DNA of 57,294 nt from Candidatus Alcyoniella australis (GCA_030765605.1 JAVCCG010000118.1:1-57294), one strand, 5' to 3'. Shown: positions 1-9,185, counted from the first letter of the stretch. Translations and numbers: made by a program. Notes: generated from the sequence alone by a model not told the origin.

Positions 1-902
1 CGTCCGATAATCAGCAGCAGCAACGCCAGCGGCGTGATCCACAGCGCGCCGACGATCTGCAGGATGTAGCGGCCCAGCCAGTAGAAGAACATCGCGCCGG
101 CGGAGGACATCTGTGCGCCGACCGGCCCCTCGTACTCCTGGAAGCGTTCCAGACGTTGATCGCCCCAGCTCAGAAACGACTCGCTGAAATAGTAGGGTCC
201 GGCCAGGGCCAGGCCGATCAACAAGAAGATGCCGAACTGCGCCGCGATCCGGCCGCGGTCGGTGCGCGTGCGCCGCAGCCGCGCAATCAGCACGAACAGC
301 ACGGCTGGCGCCACGTAGATCGGCACGGTGTAGTACAGCAGCGCGCCCAGGGCGCAGACCGCGCCGAAGATCAAGGTGTCGCGCATCCGCAGGAACACGT
401 CGAGGCGCGCCAGCAGACCCAATGCCAGCACGGCCGTGGCAGCTGAAGGGTAGGCCATGTTGAACACCTGCAAATGCGAGAGCAGCACGTGATTGCCCGC
501 GAGCATCAGCGTGCCCAGCACCGCAAGCCAGGCGGAGAGCCGCTGTCGCAGCAGCAGGAAGAATCCACAGTGCATTGCCAGCGAGAACAGCAGCATCGCG
601 CACAGGCACGAGAGCCGGTCGTCGTCGATCGGCGAGATGCGTCGCGCCAGAACGGCCGCGAGATAGAGCAGCGGCGGGAACTTGCGCTCGTTGTTGATCA
701 GGATCGGCGCGATGTCGCTGGGGCCGGCCGCCTGCTCGAGCTGATATTCGATGGCCAGCACGTTGAGCAGGTGCCAACGTTCGGCCTTGGCCCCGGGGTA
801 GTCGGCCCACCAGGCACCGAGCAGCGCCAGGCCGAAGGCGGCCACGGAGATCGCGACCACGGCCAGCCAGGGCAGGGCCGCGTTGCGTTGATCGCGGCTC
901 AT
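1..902 (-). CDS. Multi-pass membrane protein, GT-C glycosyltransferase-like (C-terminus cut by window edge)
   Basis: The reading frame is open from an ATG at 902 to the left edge; an in-frame TAG lies 21 bases upstream, so the start is firm. About 300 residues are visible. They contain a first membrane segment near residues 12-32, a long extracytoplasmic loop (about 33-95), then at least six hydrophobic segments. This is the layout of polyprenyl-phosphate-sugar dependent GT-C transferases (PMT/ArnT-like), which move a sugar from a lipid carrier on the outer face of the inner membrane. The start lies 28 bases after the radical SAM stop, so the two are probably co-transcribed. The family call rests on topology and context; no catalytic residue can be proven and an O-antigen ligase-like role is possible. 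Confidence 0.72.
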   Translation of the reverse strand, partial: MSRDQRNAALPWLAVVAISVAAFGLALLGAWWADYPGAKAERWHLLNVLAIEYQLEQAAGPSDIAPILINNERKFPPLLYLAAVLARRISPIDDDRLSCLCAMLLFSLAMHCGFFLLLRQRLSAWLAVLGTLMLAGNHVLLSHLQVFNMAYPSAATAVLALGLLARLDVFLRMRDTLIFGAVCALGALLYYTVPIYVAPAVLFVLIARLRRTRTDRGRIAAQFGIFLLIGLALAGPYYFSESFLSWGDQRLERFQEYEGPVGAQMSSAGAMFFYWLGRYILQIVGALWITPLALLLLIIG

Positions 903-930
903 CGGGCCGCCTGAAGCGCGCTAGCCGACA

Positions 931-2028
931 TCAACGCAGGTGTACCAGCTTGCAACATCTGCGGCAAATCGGCAGGAAATCGCCGTCCAGCAGCAGGCGG
1001 CGCAGGTTGACCATCGGCTCGGAGTTGAACAACTGCCGCGGGTCGTGTTCCAGCAGGTTGCCCAGGGGCAGCCTGATGTGCTCGCAGAAAATCAGCTCGC
1101 CCGCCGGGTCCACGCGTAGCGCCGGCTCGATCAGGTACGAGCAAACCACCTTGGCTGCGGGCGGCTCCTGGGCCTCGTGCAGGCGTTGTACGCGGGACGC
1201 GCCATAGCGCGGCTCGAGCAGCGTGACCATTCCCGAACGCCGCGCGGCGTGGCCTATTCGCTCCAGGGCGCTCTCGAGTTCGGCCAGGGAATAGGGCGCA
1301 CGGTCCAGAGTCCGCACGTGCAGCATCCCGCGCTCGAACGCGCCGAAGCGGCCGGCCAATGTTGCCAGCGACTGCTCGACCTGTTCGGGCGTGGACCACA
1401 TCTCGAGCATCAGCAGCAGGGTGCGGATGCCCATGCCGGGCAGCTTGGCGCAGGCCCGCGCGATGCTCTCGACGCTCTGCGGCCGCACCAGGGCCTGGGC
1501 CATGATCGGCGTGCGGCGGGCAATGCCGCGTGTGTGCGGCGCCAGGGCGTCCAGCCGTTGGCGTTGGGTAACGGACAGCGACAGCCGCTGCAAATTGGCA
1601 AGCCCGCTGAGCAGCTTTGCGGTCGGATCGTCGAGTCGGTTGCCGTTGCTGGTGATCGTCAGCGAGTTTGAGTGCTGCGCGGCCAGCTTTATCAACCGCA
1701 ACGCGTCGTCGCGCACCAGCAGCTCGCCGCCGATCAGCTTGAGCCGTTGCGGTGCGAGTCTTTGCAGCAGCTCGTCGATTTGTTCGAGGCTCAGTTCGTC
1801 GCCACTGCGGTGCATGCCGCGCTGAAAGCAGAAATCGCAATCCAGATCGCAGCGCAGGGTCGGTTCGAATATCACGTAGCCCGGCAGGGGGTAGCGCAGA
1901 TCGTCGGGGATCGCGCGAAAGGCTCGCAGCGCGGCGATTTGCGACAACGGGCGCAAGGCGGCCAGGGCCGCGCGCAGCGTTGCCCTCGGGGCCAGGCGCA
2001 GCGCGCTGTTCAACAGGTCCAAAGGCAA
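931..2028 (-). CDS. Radical SAM protein with SPASM-type C-terminus
   Basis: 365 residues. Residues 60-67 hold the radical SAM motif CX3CX2C (C60, C64, C67) that binds the [4Fe-4S]-SAM cluster, followed by a GGE-type motif (LIGGELL) about 30 residues later. The C-terminal 90 residues hold further cysteines (CSYL, FCEH, and CRRCC near 355-359), as in SPASM/twitch domains with auxiliary clusters. These enzymes modify peptides, sugars or cofactors; the substrate here is unknown. The start is a TTG six bases from the stop of the DUF2461 gene upstream (TGA GCA TTG), so translation is probably coupled. No precursor peptide gene is visible nearby, which argues weakly against a RiPP role. Confidence 0.82.
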   Translation of the reverse strand: MPLDLLNSALRLAPRATLRAALAALRPLSQIAALRAFRAIPDDLRYPLPGYVIFEPTLRCDLDCDFCFQRGMHRSGDELSLEQIDELLQRLAPQRLKLIGGELLVRDDALRLIKLAAQHSNSLTITSNGNRLDDPTAKLLSGLANLQRLSLSVTQRQRLDALAPHTRGIARRTPIMAQALVRPQSVESIARACAKLPGMGIRTLLLMLEMWSTPEQVEQSLATLAGRFGAFERGMLHVRTLDRAPYSLAELESALERIGHAARRSGMVTLLEPRYGASRVQRLHEAQEPPAAKVVCSYLIEPALRVDPAGELIFCEHIRLPLGNLLEHDPRQLFNSEPMVNLRRLLLDGDFLPICRRCCKLVHLR

Positions 2029-2031
2029 TGC

Positions 2032-2724
2032 TCAGCCCAATACGTCGCGCAGCCAGACGTGGAGATCGCCCATTGCGCGGTAGATGCGTTCGGCCTCGTC
2101 CAGGCAGCGCCGGGTGTAAAGCAGCGAGATCGGCCGCTCCTGCATCACGTACAGCCCCTTGTGCCGCAGCAACTCGGCCCGCGGGTGATCCGCAGCATAG
2201 CCCGGGGGCACGCGTTTGAGCTGCTCGCCCTGCAGCGGCAGGAACGGCCGGAACTTGTGTGCGGTCACGATCTTGTCCAGACGTCGGCCGAGATCGTCGT
2301 CAGCCAGCGCCCCACGGAAGTCCTTCAGTCCCTGGGGACTGAAGCGGTAGACTCCGCCGCCCAGCAGCACGTCGTGGGCGTCGAACTGAAAGTAGAAGTC
2401 CGGAACGTAGAACTTCTCCCCCGAGCCCTCCCAGAGAATCGCCGCCATGTGGGTCTTGTAGGGGCTCTTGTCAGCGCCGAAGCGTGTGTCGCGGTAGATG
2501 CGGTAGATCGAGCGGTTGACGCGCGGTTCGAACACCAGGTCCGGCGCCAGGTCGCGCGAGAGTTTGAGTCCCAGCTCGTAGACGAATGCCTGCATCGGCT
2601 CGAGCAGCGCGCGCTGGTAGATCGGCTTGCGCTTATCGAACCAGCGCTTGTTGTTGTTGCGCTCCAGCCCGGCGAGGAATTCGATTCCCTCCTTGCCAAA
2701 GCCGGTGAAGATCAGCTCCTCCAC
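2032..2724 (-). CDS. DUF2461 family protein
   Basis: 230 residues. The N-terminal region (FTGFGKEGIEFLAGLERNNN followed by KRWFD) and the central block with conserved Arg/Tyr residues (YRIYRDTRF, SPYKTHMA) match the DUF2461/TIGR02453 family, whose biochemical role is not established. The longer frame reaches 2847, but I take the GTG at 2724 as start: it has a GGGG ribosome-binding motif and aligns with the family N-terminus, while the longer form would begin upstream of a perfect TATAAT at 2758-2763. An ATG a few bases upstream has a good AGAGGA site but reads out of frame. It is the first gene of a unit running into the radical SAM and GT-C genes. Confidence 0.85.
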   Translation of the reverse strand: MEELIFTGFGKEGIEFLAGLERNNNKRWFDKRKPIYQRALLEPMQAFVYELGLKLSRDLAPDLVFEPRVNRSIYRIYRDTRFGADKSPYKTHMAAILWEGSGEKFYVPDFYFQFDAHDVLLGGGVYRFSPQGLKDFRGALADDDLGRRLDKIVTAHKFRPFLPLQGEQLKRVPPGYAADHPRAELLRHKGLYVMQERPISLLYTRRCLDEAERIYRAMGDLHVWLRDVLG

Positions 2725-2757
2725 GATCGGTCCCCGGTTGCATTGCGTGTTCCTCTT

Positions 2758-2763
2758 ATTATA
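2758..2763 (-). promoter_or_regulatory. Sigma-70 -10 box for the DUF2461 unit
   Basis: The minus strand reads TATAAT here, a perfect -10 hexamer, about 34 bases before the GTG at 2724. The matching -35 region is poor (no hexamer better than CAAGCC or TGCAAG at 17-19 bases), so the site may need an activator or be weak. Confidence 0.5.
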
Positions 2764-2866
2764 GCCCGCATTCACTTGATGGCTTGCACTGCGGGGTTTT
2801 GTCTGGTGGTCGGTGAAGGTTGAACGTGTAATAATCGGGATCGACATTGTATTGGTTTCAGGAGGG

Positions 2867-4090
2867 ATGATGAGGGCTGCTGTATCGGCCGTAACGGCCT
2901 TGTTGATGCTGCTGGCGCTGCTGGCATCGGTTGCCGTGGCGCAGGAGGAACCGACCGTCGCCTACGTGGATGTCGGGATCGGCACGCTGCGTATCGGCGG
3001 ACTGCTGCAAGGCGGACTGGATTACCACATCGGCGACGAGAGCCTGGGGCAGGGGGCTCTCAGCGGGCAGGCCGCGGCAGTCGACCGCTACGACCTGTAC
3101 GAGTTCGTGCTGCGCCGCGCGCGGCTGAACTTCGGCGGCCAGATCGTCAGCAACCGCGTGGGCTACTTCGCGCAGCTGGAGTTCGCAAACGAGGCGCGGC
3201 TGCTCGACGCGGAGATGAAGTTCCACTACATCCCGGACACCACGATCCGCATCGGCCGCTTCCTGCCGAACTTCACGATCTTCATGTCGCGCAGCGCGTC
3301 CGACCTGTACCTGATCGAATATCCGCTGATGCTCTCCAATCCCTACGCCGGATATTACGGGGTACTCGCCGGAGCCGAGGCGCCGGGATGGGCCGCATCG
3401 TTTGCGCCGTGGAGGCAGACCGGCCTGGCGTTCGCCGTGCGCACCAAATACATCGACGCCGACGTCGGCGTGTTCAACGGAGCGGACAACGGCGACGATC
3501 TGGGCGACAATAACGCGGGTAAAGACTTCCAGCTCTCGATCGCGGGCAAGCCGCCGCTACGCGGGATGAAGATCCACGCCGGGCTGTGGTACGGCATGCC
3601 GCTGAACCGCGCGGCCAGCGACGCCGCGACCTCGGGCGGCGATTTCGAGGAGAAGGACGATACCGTGGCGATCTTCGGCGGCGGCGTGGAGTACGTGGCC
3701 GACTTCGGCCTGCGCGTGTTCGCCGAGTTCTATCAGCGCGACTGGCAGAACGGTGACGGCGACGCCGACCCGTCCAACGTCACCTCGAGCAGCGCCTACG
3801 GATTGGTGGGCTACAACCTCAACCCGTTTACCGGCGTGCCTGTCGAATTTCTCGCGCGCTACGACTGGTTCGACCCTGATACGCGCAACAGCGACGACGG
3901 CGGCAAGGACGACGAGCTGGCCGTGATCACCGGCGGGCTGAACTACTACATCGAGGGCAACCACGCGATGCTCAGCATCAACTACATCTATCGCTCGGAG
4001 ACCTTCGAGGTGCTGCAGCTCGACGAGCAGGGCACCCAGGACGGCCTGGCCAACGACGAGGTCAAGGCCCAGATCCAAATCGCGTTCTGA
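2867..4090 (+). CDS. Outer-membrane porin, phosphate-selective porin O/P-like
   Basis: About 407 residues. A signal peptide spans residues 1-26 (hydrophobic core, AVA before QEE). The mature part is rich in alternating hydrophobic/polar and aromatic beta strands, with many Gly/Asp turns, an RRARLNFGG segment and a C-terminal aromatic residue (QIQIAF), as expected for a 16-18-strand barrel inserted by BamA. The region around DAEMKFHYIP and IRIGRFLPNF resembles the OprO/OprP family. The frame opens at 2813, but tandem ATGs at 2867/2870 follow an AGGAGG motif and begin the signal peptide, so I start there. It would let anions or small solutes across the outer membrane; the substrate cannot be read from sequence. 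Confidence 0.82.
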   Translation: MMRAAVSAVTALLMLLALLASVAVAQEEPTVAYVDVGIGTLRIGGLLQGGLDYHIGDESLGQGALSGQAAAVDRYDLYEFVLRRARLNFGGQIVSNRVGYFAQLEFANEARLLDAEMKFHYIPDTTIRIGRFLPNFTIFMSRSASDLYLIEYPLMLSNPYAGYYGVLAGAEAPGWAASFAPWRQTGLAFAVRTKYIDADVGVFNGADNGDDLGDNNAGKDFQLSIAGKPPLRGMKIHAGLWYGMPLNRAASDAATSGGDFEEKDDTVAIFGGGVEYVADFGLRVFAEFYQRDWQNGDGDADPSNVTSSSAYGLVGYNLNPFTGVPVEFLARYDWFDPDTRNSDDGGKDDELAVITGGLNYYIEGNHAMLSINYIYRSETFEVLQLDEQGTQDGLANDEVKAQIQIAF

Positions 4091-4094
4091 TCAG

Positions 4095-5231
4095 TTGCGG
4101 CTACTGGTAGTCGGCCACACGTACATCACCCGCGCCAACCACGGAGTGCTGCGCGCGATGGCAAAGCTCGACTGCGAGATCACCGTGGCGACGCCCGGAC
4201 GTTGGCCCGATCCGCTGTTCACCCTCGAGCACGAGCCGGCGCAGCCGCCGTTGCGCTCCATCGCGTTGCCCACTGTTGGTTCCGGCCGCGAAGGCTGGTA
4301 TCTGCTGCGCGGATTGGGCCGGGCGCTGTCCAAGCAAAGCTTTGACGCGGTGCGCGTGGACCACGGTCCCGGCGCGCTGGCCTGCTGGCAGACCCTGCGG
4401 CTGGCGCGTAGGCTTTGGCCGAGCGCGGCGTTCGCGTTCTTCACATGGTGGAACGTTCCCTGGAGCCTGCGTCCGCCCCAGAGCTGGGCTCAGCGTGCGG
4501 TGCTGCGTCGATCCGACGGCGCGATCTGCGGCAACGCCGAGGCGCAAAGGTTGTTGCAGGGGTGCGGATTCGCGAAGCCGACAACGGTACTGCCCCAGCT
4601 GGGCGTGGACAGCGCGCTGTTCAAGCCTGGTGACAAGGCCCAGGCGCGGGCGCGTAACGATCTGTCGCAGGGCGCGCCGCTGATCGGCTTCATCGGCAGG
4701 CTGGTGCGCGAGAAGGGCGTGTTCGACCTGCTCGAGGCGCTGGCGCGCATGCCCGGTGAAACCCGGCTGCTGCTTGTCGGTCGCGGCGACGAGTCCGGGA
4801 TCGCGGCCCGCGCTCGCGAGTTGGGCGTGGGCCAGCGGCTGATCGTCAGGCCCAGCGTGCCCCATGAGCGGATCGCCGGGCTGTTGCCCGCCCTGGACGT
4901 GCTGGCCCTGCCATCGCAACCCGCGTCGGGTTGGCAGGAGCAGTTCGGCCACGTGCTGATCGAGGCGATGGCCTGCGGCGTGCCCGTGGTCGGTTCGCAA
5001 AGCGGCGAGATCCCCAACGTGATCGGCGAGGCTGGGTTGATCGTGCCGTACAGCGCGCCCACGGAGTTGGCCGCGGCGTTGCAGCGCGTACTGGACGAGC
5101 CGCTCCTGGCATCGCGGTTGGCCGCTTCGGGGCACGAGCGCGTTGAACAGCGCTTCTGCGACCGGGCCGTGGCGCGAGCCAACCTAGAATTTTTGGCGGG
5201 CCTGATCGCGGACCGGGGACGGGCGGCGTGA
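4095..5231 (+). CDS. GT4-family (group 1) glycosyltransferase
   Basis: 378 residues with the GT-B fold pattern of group 1 glycosyltransferases: an N-terminal Rossmann strand (LLVVGHTY), the second-domain start LIGFIGRLVREKGVFDLLEA near residue 196, and the donor-binding block EAMACGVPVVGSQSGEIPN near 295-315, with the EX7E signature region. It would add a sugar from a nucleotide donor to a lipid-linked or surface glycan on the cytoplasmic face. The start is a TTG four bases after the porin stop with no clear ribosome-binding site, so translation probably depends on the porin. It overlaps the next gene by four bases (GTGA). Confidence 0.85.
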   Translation: MRLLVVGHTYITRANHGVLRAMAKLDCEITVATPGRWPDPLFTLEHEPAQPPLRSIALPTVGSGREGWYLLRGLGRALSKQSFDAVRVDHGPGALACWQTLRLARRLWPSAAFAFFTWWNVPWSLRPPQSWAQRAVLRRSDGAICGNAEAQRLLQGCGFAKPTTVLPQLGVDSALFKPGDKAQARARNDLSQGAPLIGFIGRLVREKGVFDLLEALARMPGETRLLLVGRGDESGIAARARELGVGQRLIVRPSVPHERIAGLLPALDVLALPSQPASGWQEQFGHVLIEAMACGVPVVGSQSGEIPNVIGEAGLIVPYSAPTELAAALQRVLDEPLLASRLAASGHERVEQRFCDRAVARANLEFLAGLIADRGRAA

Positions 5232-7582
5232 GGATCAGGGGCTGGATGCTGGTCCCCGTGGTTTTCGCGGTCTACCTGTTGACTGCCGCGCCGGGGCTCT
5301 ATTGGCGCGACTGCCCGGAGTTCGTGCTGGTCGCCTTCGGCATGGACATCAGCCACCCCGCCGGATCGCCGGCCTACGCCATGCTCGGCAAACTGGCAAC
5401 CATGCTGCCGCTGGGCTCAATCGCCTTTCGCGTCAACCTGCTCTCGTGTCTGGGCGCGGCGCTGGCCGCCTGGGCATTGTTCGAGGCCGCACGACGCTTG
5501 CTGCGGCGCATGCTTCCCCAGGACGCCCCGGCCTGGACCCTCGAGATTCCGGCGCTGCTGGCCGCCTCGATGTGCGTCTTCTCGCTCTCGCTGTGGACCT
5601 GGGGCGTGGTGGCCGAAGTCTACTCGCTGGAGGTGGCGCTGCTCGCCGCGGCAATCGCCCTGGCCCTGGGGCCGGGGCCGCGTAGCGCCAATCGTCCCGG
5701 CGGGCCGGAGACCACAATGCTGCTGCTGGGCTTGGCCAGCGGCGTGCACATCAACATGGCCCTGACCCTGCCGGTGTTCGCCTTGTACTTCCTGTTCGAG
5801 CGACCCGGGCCGCGACTGCGTACAGTGCTGCTCGCGGCGCTGGCCTTTGCCGTGGGCGCCTCGGTCTACCTCTACTTGCCGCTGCGTTCGCTGGCCGACC
5901 TGGCCTACGATTTTGGCAACCCCGAGACTCTGCGCGGCCTGCTGATCCACGTTACGGGCCAAAGCCACGTCGATTCGCTGTCGATCCCCGCGCCATGGCC
6001 GGTGGTGTTGCGCAACCTCTCGCTGATTCCCGGATTCGTCGTTTCCGAGTTCGGCTGGCCCTACAGCCTACTGGCGTTGTGCGGCGCGTTGATCGTCCTG
6101 GCGCGGCGCGGGCCGGCGCTGCTGCTCTACGGCTCGTCCGCGGGGACACTGCTGCTGTTCGCGCGCACCTGGGACGTGGCCTTTGGTTACATTCCGATCT
6201 TCGCCCTGCTGGCGATCGTCGGCGTGCTGCCGCTGGGGCTGCTCTTTGCTTATCTGGTGCGGCGTGAAAACGCACAGGGCTTTGAGCGGGGACGGGCCGC
6301 GCAGCTGTTTACCGTGCTGGCGGCGCTGGCCGCGTTGATCGCTCCGGCGGCCGCGCACTATCCGCTGTGCGACATGAGCAAGGAGCGCAACACAGACTTC
6401 TTCGCCCGCGAGCTGATGCGCAGTCTGCCGACCGAGGCGCTGGTGGTTACTCACCACTCGGGATTGAGTTATCCGCTGTTTGCCATGCAGACCGTGTGGC
6501 GCATGCGGCCCGACGTTGTTCACCTGCACCGCGCTCATCTGTCCGACCCCTACGACGTGGCCGCGCGCTATCCGGGGATGGAGCCGTTGGCGCAGCACGA
6601 CGAGGACGACCTGGCTCAACGCCTCGAGCGCGTGGCGCTGACCCGGCCGTTGTATTGGGACTATCCGCTGGAGGGTCGGCCGCTGCTCGACGCCAAGCTG
6701 TTCTCGTCGGCCGGCGCGTTTGCGCTCTACGAGCCCGAGGGGCCGGGATTTTCACAGCAGTTGCTGGCCCAGAGCGACGATCCGCTGTTCAAGACGCTGT
6801 TGCTGCCCACGATGATGCTGATCAAGCGCGACCCGCGAGACTGGTCGGGCCGACAGCTGCTGGCCCAGATCTGCACGGCCCGCGCCCGGCTGGCGCTCAA
6901 CGCCGAACAGGACGAGACAGCGACCCTGTGGTTCCGAACGGCATTGGAAATGGCCGAACCGATCCCCGGCAACTTTACCCAGCCGATGTACACCGCACCG
7001 TTCGTCAATGCCGCGCGACTGGCGATGCTCGAGGGCCAGAGCGCCAAGGCGCTGGAGCTGGTCGATCAGGGGCTGTCGGTCGACTCGATGGACGTCGAGC
7101 TGCTGCTGCTGCGCTTTGAGCTGCTGGCCGGATCCGGCCGCGACGCCGAGGCGTCAGCCGTGCTGCGCCAAGCCTACGAACGGAGCCCCGACGATCCGCG
7201 CGTAGCGCTGCACACGGCCCGGAGATTGCTCGACGCCGGGGAGCAGCAGCGGGCGCGCGAGGTGCTGCTGCGGATGGTCGCTCCGCCAGCTGACGAGCGG
7301 CTCGATCAACGGCGGTTCGCCACGGCTCAGGCGCTGCTGGCCTCCATCGAACGCCGCGCCGGAGACCAGCAGGCGGCGGCCGGGCATTACCTCAGCGCCC
7401 TGGCAATCGAGCCCGACGCGGCTAGACTGCGAGTCCAATACGGTCGACTGCTGCAGGAGATGGGCAATCCGAATCAGGGCCGACGGCAGATCAAGCTCGG
7501 CCTGGCCCTGGTGGGCAAGCAGACCCTGGCTCGCATTTCGACCGGCCTTAGTTCTGATCCGGCTTCTTCTCGGGTTCCTTGA
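5228..7582 (+). CDS. DUF2723 membrane glycosyltransferase with C-terminal TPR repeats
   Basis: 784 residues. The N-terminus carries the DUF2723 signature: APGLYWRDCPEFV, with an acidic residue after the first membrane segment, then HPAGSPAYAMLGKL. About ten membrane segments follow to residue 375. This family belongs to the GT-C superfamily (O-mannosyltransferase-like). Residues about 550-770 are soluble and hold Ala/Leu-rich helical pairs of TPR type (for example AKALELVDQGLSVD and AGEQQRAREVLLRM). The GTG start overlaps the GT4 stop. Together with the GT4 gene it suggests surface glycan or glycoprotein assembly. The 3' end overlaps a convergent lipoprotein gene by 35 bases. Confidence 0.85.
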   Translation: MRIRGWMLVPVVFAVYLLTAAPGLYWRDCPEFVLVAFGMDISHPAGSPAYAMLGKLATMLPLGSIAFRVNLLSCLGAALAAWALFEAARRLLRRMLPQDAPAWTLEIPALLAASMCVFSLSLWTWGVVAEVYSLEVALLAAAIALALGPGPRSANRPGGPETTMLLLGLASGVHINMALTLPVFALYFLFERPGPRLRTVLLAALAFAVGASVYLYLPLRSLADLAYDFGNPETLRGLLIHVTGQSHVDSLSIPAPWPVVLRNLSLIPGFVVSEFGWPYSLLALCGALIVLARRGPALLLYGSSAGTLLLFARTWDVAFGYIPIFALLAIVGVLPLGLLFAYLVRRENAQGFERGRAAQLFTVLAALAALIAPAAAHYPLCDMSKERNTDFFARELMRSLPTEALVVTHHSGLSYPLFAMQTVWRMRPDVVHLHRAHLSDPYDVAARYPGMEPLAQHDEDDLAQRLERVALTRPLYWDYPLEGRPLLDAKLFSSAGAFALYEPEGPGFSQQLLAQSDDPLFKTLLLPTMMLIKRDPRDWSGRQLLAQICTARARLALNAEQDETATLWFRTALEMAEPIPGNFTQPMYTAPFVNAARLAMLEGQSAKALELVDQGLSVDSMDVELLLLRFELLAGSGRDAEASAVLRQAYERSPDDPRVALHTARRLLDAGEQQRAREVLLRMVAPPADERLDQRRFATAQALLASIERRAGDQQAAAGHYLSALAIEPDAARLRVQYGRLLQEMGNPNQGRRQIKLGLALVGKQTLARISTGLSSDPASSRVP

Positions 7583-8075
7583 TCTCGTAGACCACCGGCG
7601 CGATCGGCGAGTCCTTGTCGCCGGGCTGCCTGATTCCGGGCATTACATCCAGCGGAACTTTGACCACGTCGTTCTTGAGCACGCAGATGTCGTCGGCCTT
7701 GTTGCAGTAGGTCAGCCGCAGACCGAGGGTCAATTCGAATGGTCCGCCCGGAGCGGTCTTGGGCACCTTAAACGGGATGATCATCGGGAACGAGACCGTG
7801 GTCAGCTTGGCCTGGTTCGATTCCCACGCGAGCACGTCGTTCTGCGGCAGCTTGACCACCAGCGGCTCGGGGCCCGAAAGGGAGAGGTAGCTCGGGGCGT
7901 TGATCGTCACCGAGATGTATCCGTTGTCGTCGCGGTAGATCTGAGTCGCAGGCTCGGGCGTGCTCAGCGCTTCGTCCTGTCCCGCGTCGGTCTGCTGCCC
8001 GGCCGGGCAGCCGCCGAGCAAAGCCGCAACGATCGCCAGCACCAGGATCATGTTCAGGGATTGGATTCTGTTCAT
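7548..8075 (-). CDS. Lipoprotein with DsbD-alpha-like cysteine pair
   Basis: 175 residues. A signal peptide ends in the lipobox LLGGC (Cys about residue 23), so the protein should be lipid-anchored and periplasmic. The mature part is a beta-rich domain ending in a segment with two cysteines, TYCNKADDICVLKNDVVKVP. This spacing and the following hydrophobic/basic strand resemble the N-terminal domain of DsbD (which has CX5C; here it is CX6C), a periplasmic thiol-disulfide carrier. The resemblance is inference from a short motif. A good AGAGGA site precedes the ATG. It lies 25 bases upstream of the NUDIX gene stop and runs convergent to the DUF2723 gene. Confidence 0.65.
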   Translation of the reverse strand: MNRIQSLNMILVLAIVAALLGGCPAGQQTDAGQDEALSTPEPATQIYRDDNGYISVTINAPSYLSLSGPEPLVVKLPQNDVLAWESNQAKLTTVSFPMIIPFKVPKTAPGGPFELTLGLRLTYCNKADDICVLKNDVVKVPLDVMPGIRQPGDKDSPIAPVVYEIKEPEKKPDQN

Positions 8076-8100
8076 CTCGTTTCCTCTGTGCTCGGGCCGA

Positions 8101-8706
8101 TCAGTCGATCGGCTTGCCGTATGCCAAGTGGAGAAACTGGGTCAGGATGCGTCCGGTGGCGCCCCAGATCGTGTGCCGATCGCTCTGGTAGTAGTAGATC
8201 GGGATGTTGCCCCATGGCGCCTCGTGCATCTGGACGCTGCAGATCTCCGGTTTCAGTAAATGCTCGATCGACACGCTGAAGATCTCGGCGATCTCGATCT
8301 GGCTGAGATTAAACTCGAACGGGTGTGGAATCACGCCGACGAACGGCGCAACCGTATAGCTGCTGATGGTGAAGATCTCGTCCAGCGGCCCGAGCACTTG
8401 CACGTGCTCGGGTGGTACGCCGATCTCCTCGTGCGTCTCGCGCAATGCGCATTGCAGCATGCTCTCGCCCGGATCGGCGCCGCCGCCGGGGAAGCTCACC
8501 TGGTACTTGTGATTCTCGACCTGTCCACTGCGCTGGGTGAACAGCAGGTGCGGCCTGCCGTCGATGATTTGCAGCGGCAGCAGCACCGCCGAGGGGCGGA
8601 AGCCCTCGATGTTGACTTTGCGCACCTCGCGGCCGTTGAGCAGCGCTCGCAGGCGGGCGATCTCGCCGTCAACTTGGTCGATGGTGATTTGTGCCGACTG
8701 TTCCAT
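8101..8706 (-). CDS. NUDIX hydrolase, CoA pyrophosphatase-like (NudL/UPF0035 group)
   Basis: 201 residues. The Nudix box is complete: GGADPGESMLQCALRETHEE followed by IGV fits GX5EX7REUXEEXGU, which binds the metal ions that hydrolyse X-linked nucleoside diphosphates. Just upstream, LLFTQRSGQVENHKYQVSFP resembles the extra motif of CoA-pyrophosphatase-type NUDIX proteins, so hydrolysis of CoA or acyl-CoA is the best guess. The frame is open far upstream, but that part is shadow of the next gene. The ATG at 8706 starts two bases after the upstream stop and aligns with the family length. Confidence 0.85.
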   Translation of the reverse strand: MEQSAQITIDQVDGEIARLRALLNGREVRKVNIEGFRPSAVLLPLQIIDGRPHLLFTQRSGQVENHKYQVSFPGGGADPGESMLQCALRETHEEIGVPPEHVQVLGPLDEIFTISSYTVAPFVGVIPHPFEFNLSQIEIAEIFSVSIEHLLKPEICSVQMHEAPWGNIPIYYYQSDRHTIWGATGRILTQFLHLAYGKPID

Positions 8707-8708
8707 AC

Positions 8709-9185
8709 TTACTCGCTCGGGATCTCGAAGCGGCATGATATCAGTTTCTCGGATTCGAGGCTGTAGACCAGGACCAGCAGGCAGCCATGCGCCTGCTGCG
8801 GGTCGTCGATTTGGTGGATCGTGTAACTCGCGCAGAATTGACCGGAGCCCCTTTCCGCCAGCGCCGGGACGACTTCGGAGGACGAGGAGCAGGATAATGG
8901 GTGGATCAGCGCGTTGTCGCGACTGTGAAGCACGTACTCGCCGCTGACCTCGACCTCGCTGTTCTCGCCGGCGTGGGCGAAGTTCCCGGACACGGATGTG
9001 ATGGTGATCTCGTCCCAACGATCGCCCTGATGCACATCGCACGCGCCGTCCACGCTTCCGTCGGGCGGCGTGTAATCGTCATGGTCGTCCGTCTGCCCCC
9101 CGCCGTTGTAATCGTATTCGCAGGCAGCAAGCAGGCACGACGCTGCCAGGGCCGCGACCAGCAGGGCAGAGGCGCGGCGGCTCAT
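8709..9185 (-). CDS. Putative lipoprotein of unknown function
   Basis: 158 residues. The signal peptide ends in LLAAC, a good lipobox, followed by an Asp/Gly/Tyr-rich flexible stretch (EYDYNGGGQTDDHDD). The rest contains five further cysteines that could form disulfides in the periplasm and predicted beta strands. I recognise no domain. The ATG at 9185 shares one base with the thiD stop (TGATG), so it is translationally coupled to thiD and placed directly before the NUDIX gene. Acidic residue after the lipidated Cys is Glu, with no clear Lol-avoidance Asp at +2, so outer-membrane delivery is possible. Confidence 0.68.
   Translation of the reverse strand: MSRRASALLVAALAASCLLAACEYDYNGGGQTDDHDDYTPPDGSVDGACDVHQGDRWDEITITSVSGNFAHAGENSEVEVSGEYVLHSRDNALIHPLSCSSSSEVVPALAERGSGQFCASYTIHQIDDPQQAHGCLLVLVYSLESEKLISCRFEIPSE

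Noticed and set aside
1752-2823. Plus-strand frames opposite the radical SAM and DUF2461 genes
   Set aside because: Shadows of confidently recognised genes on the other strand.
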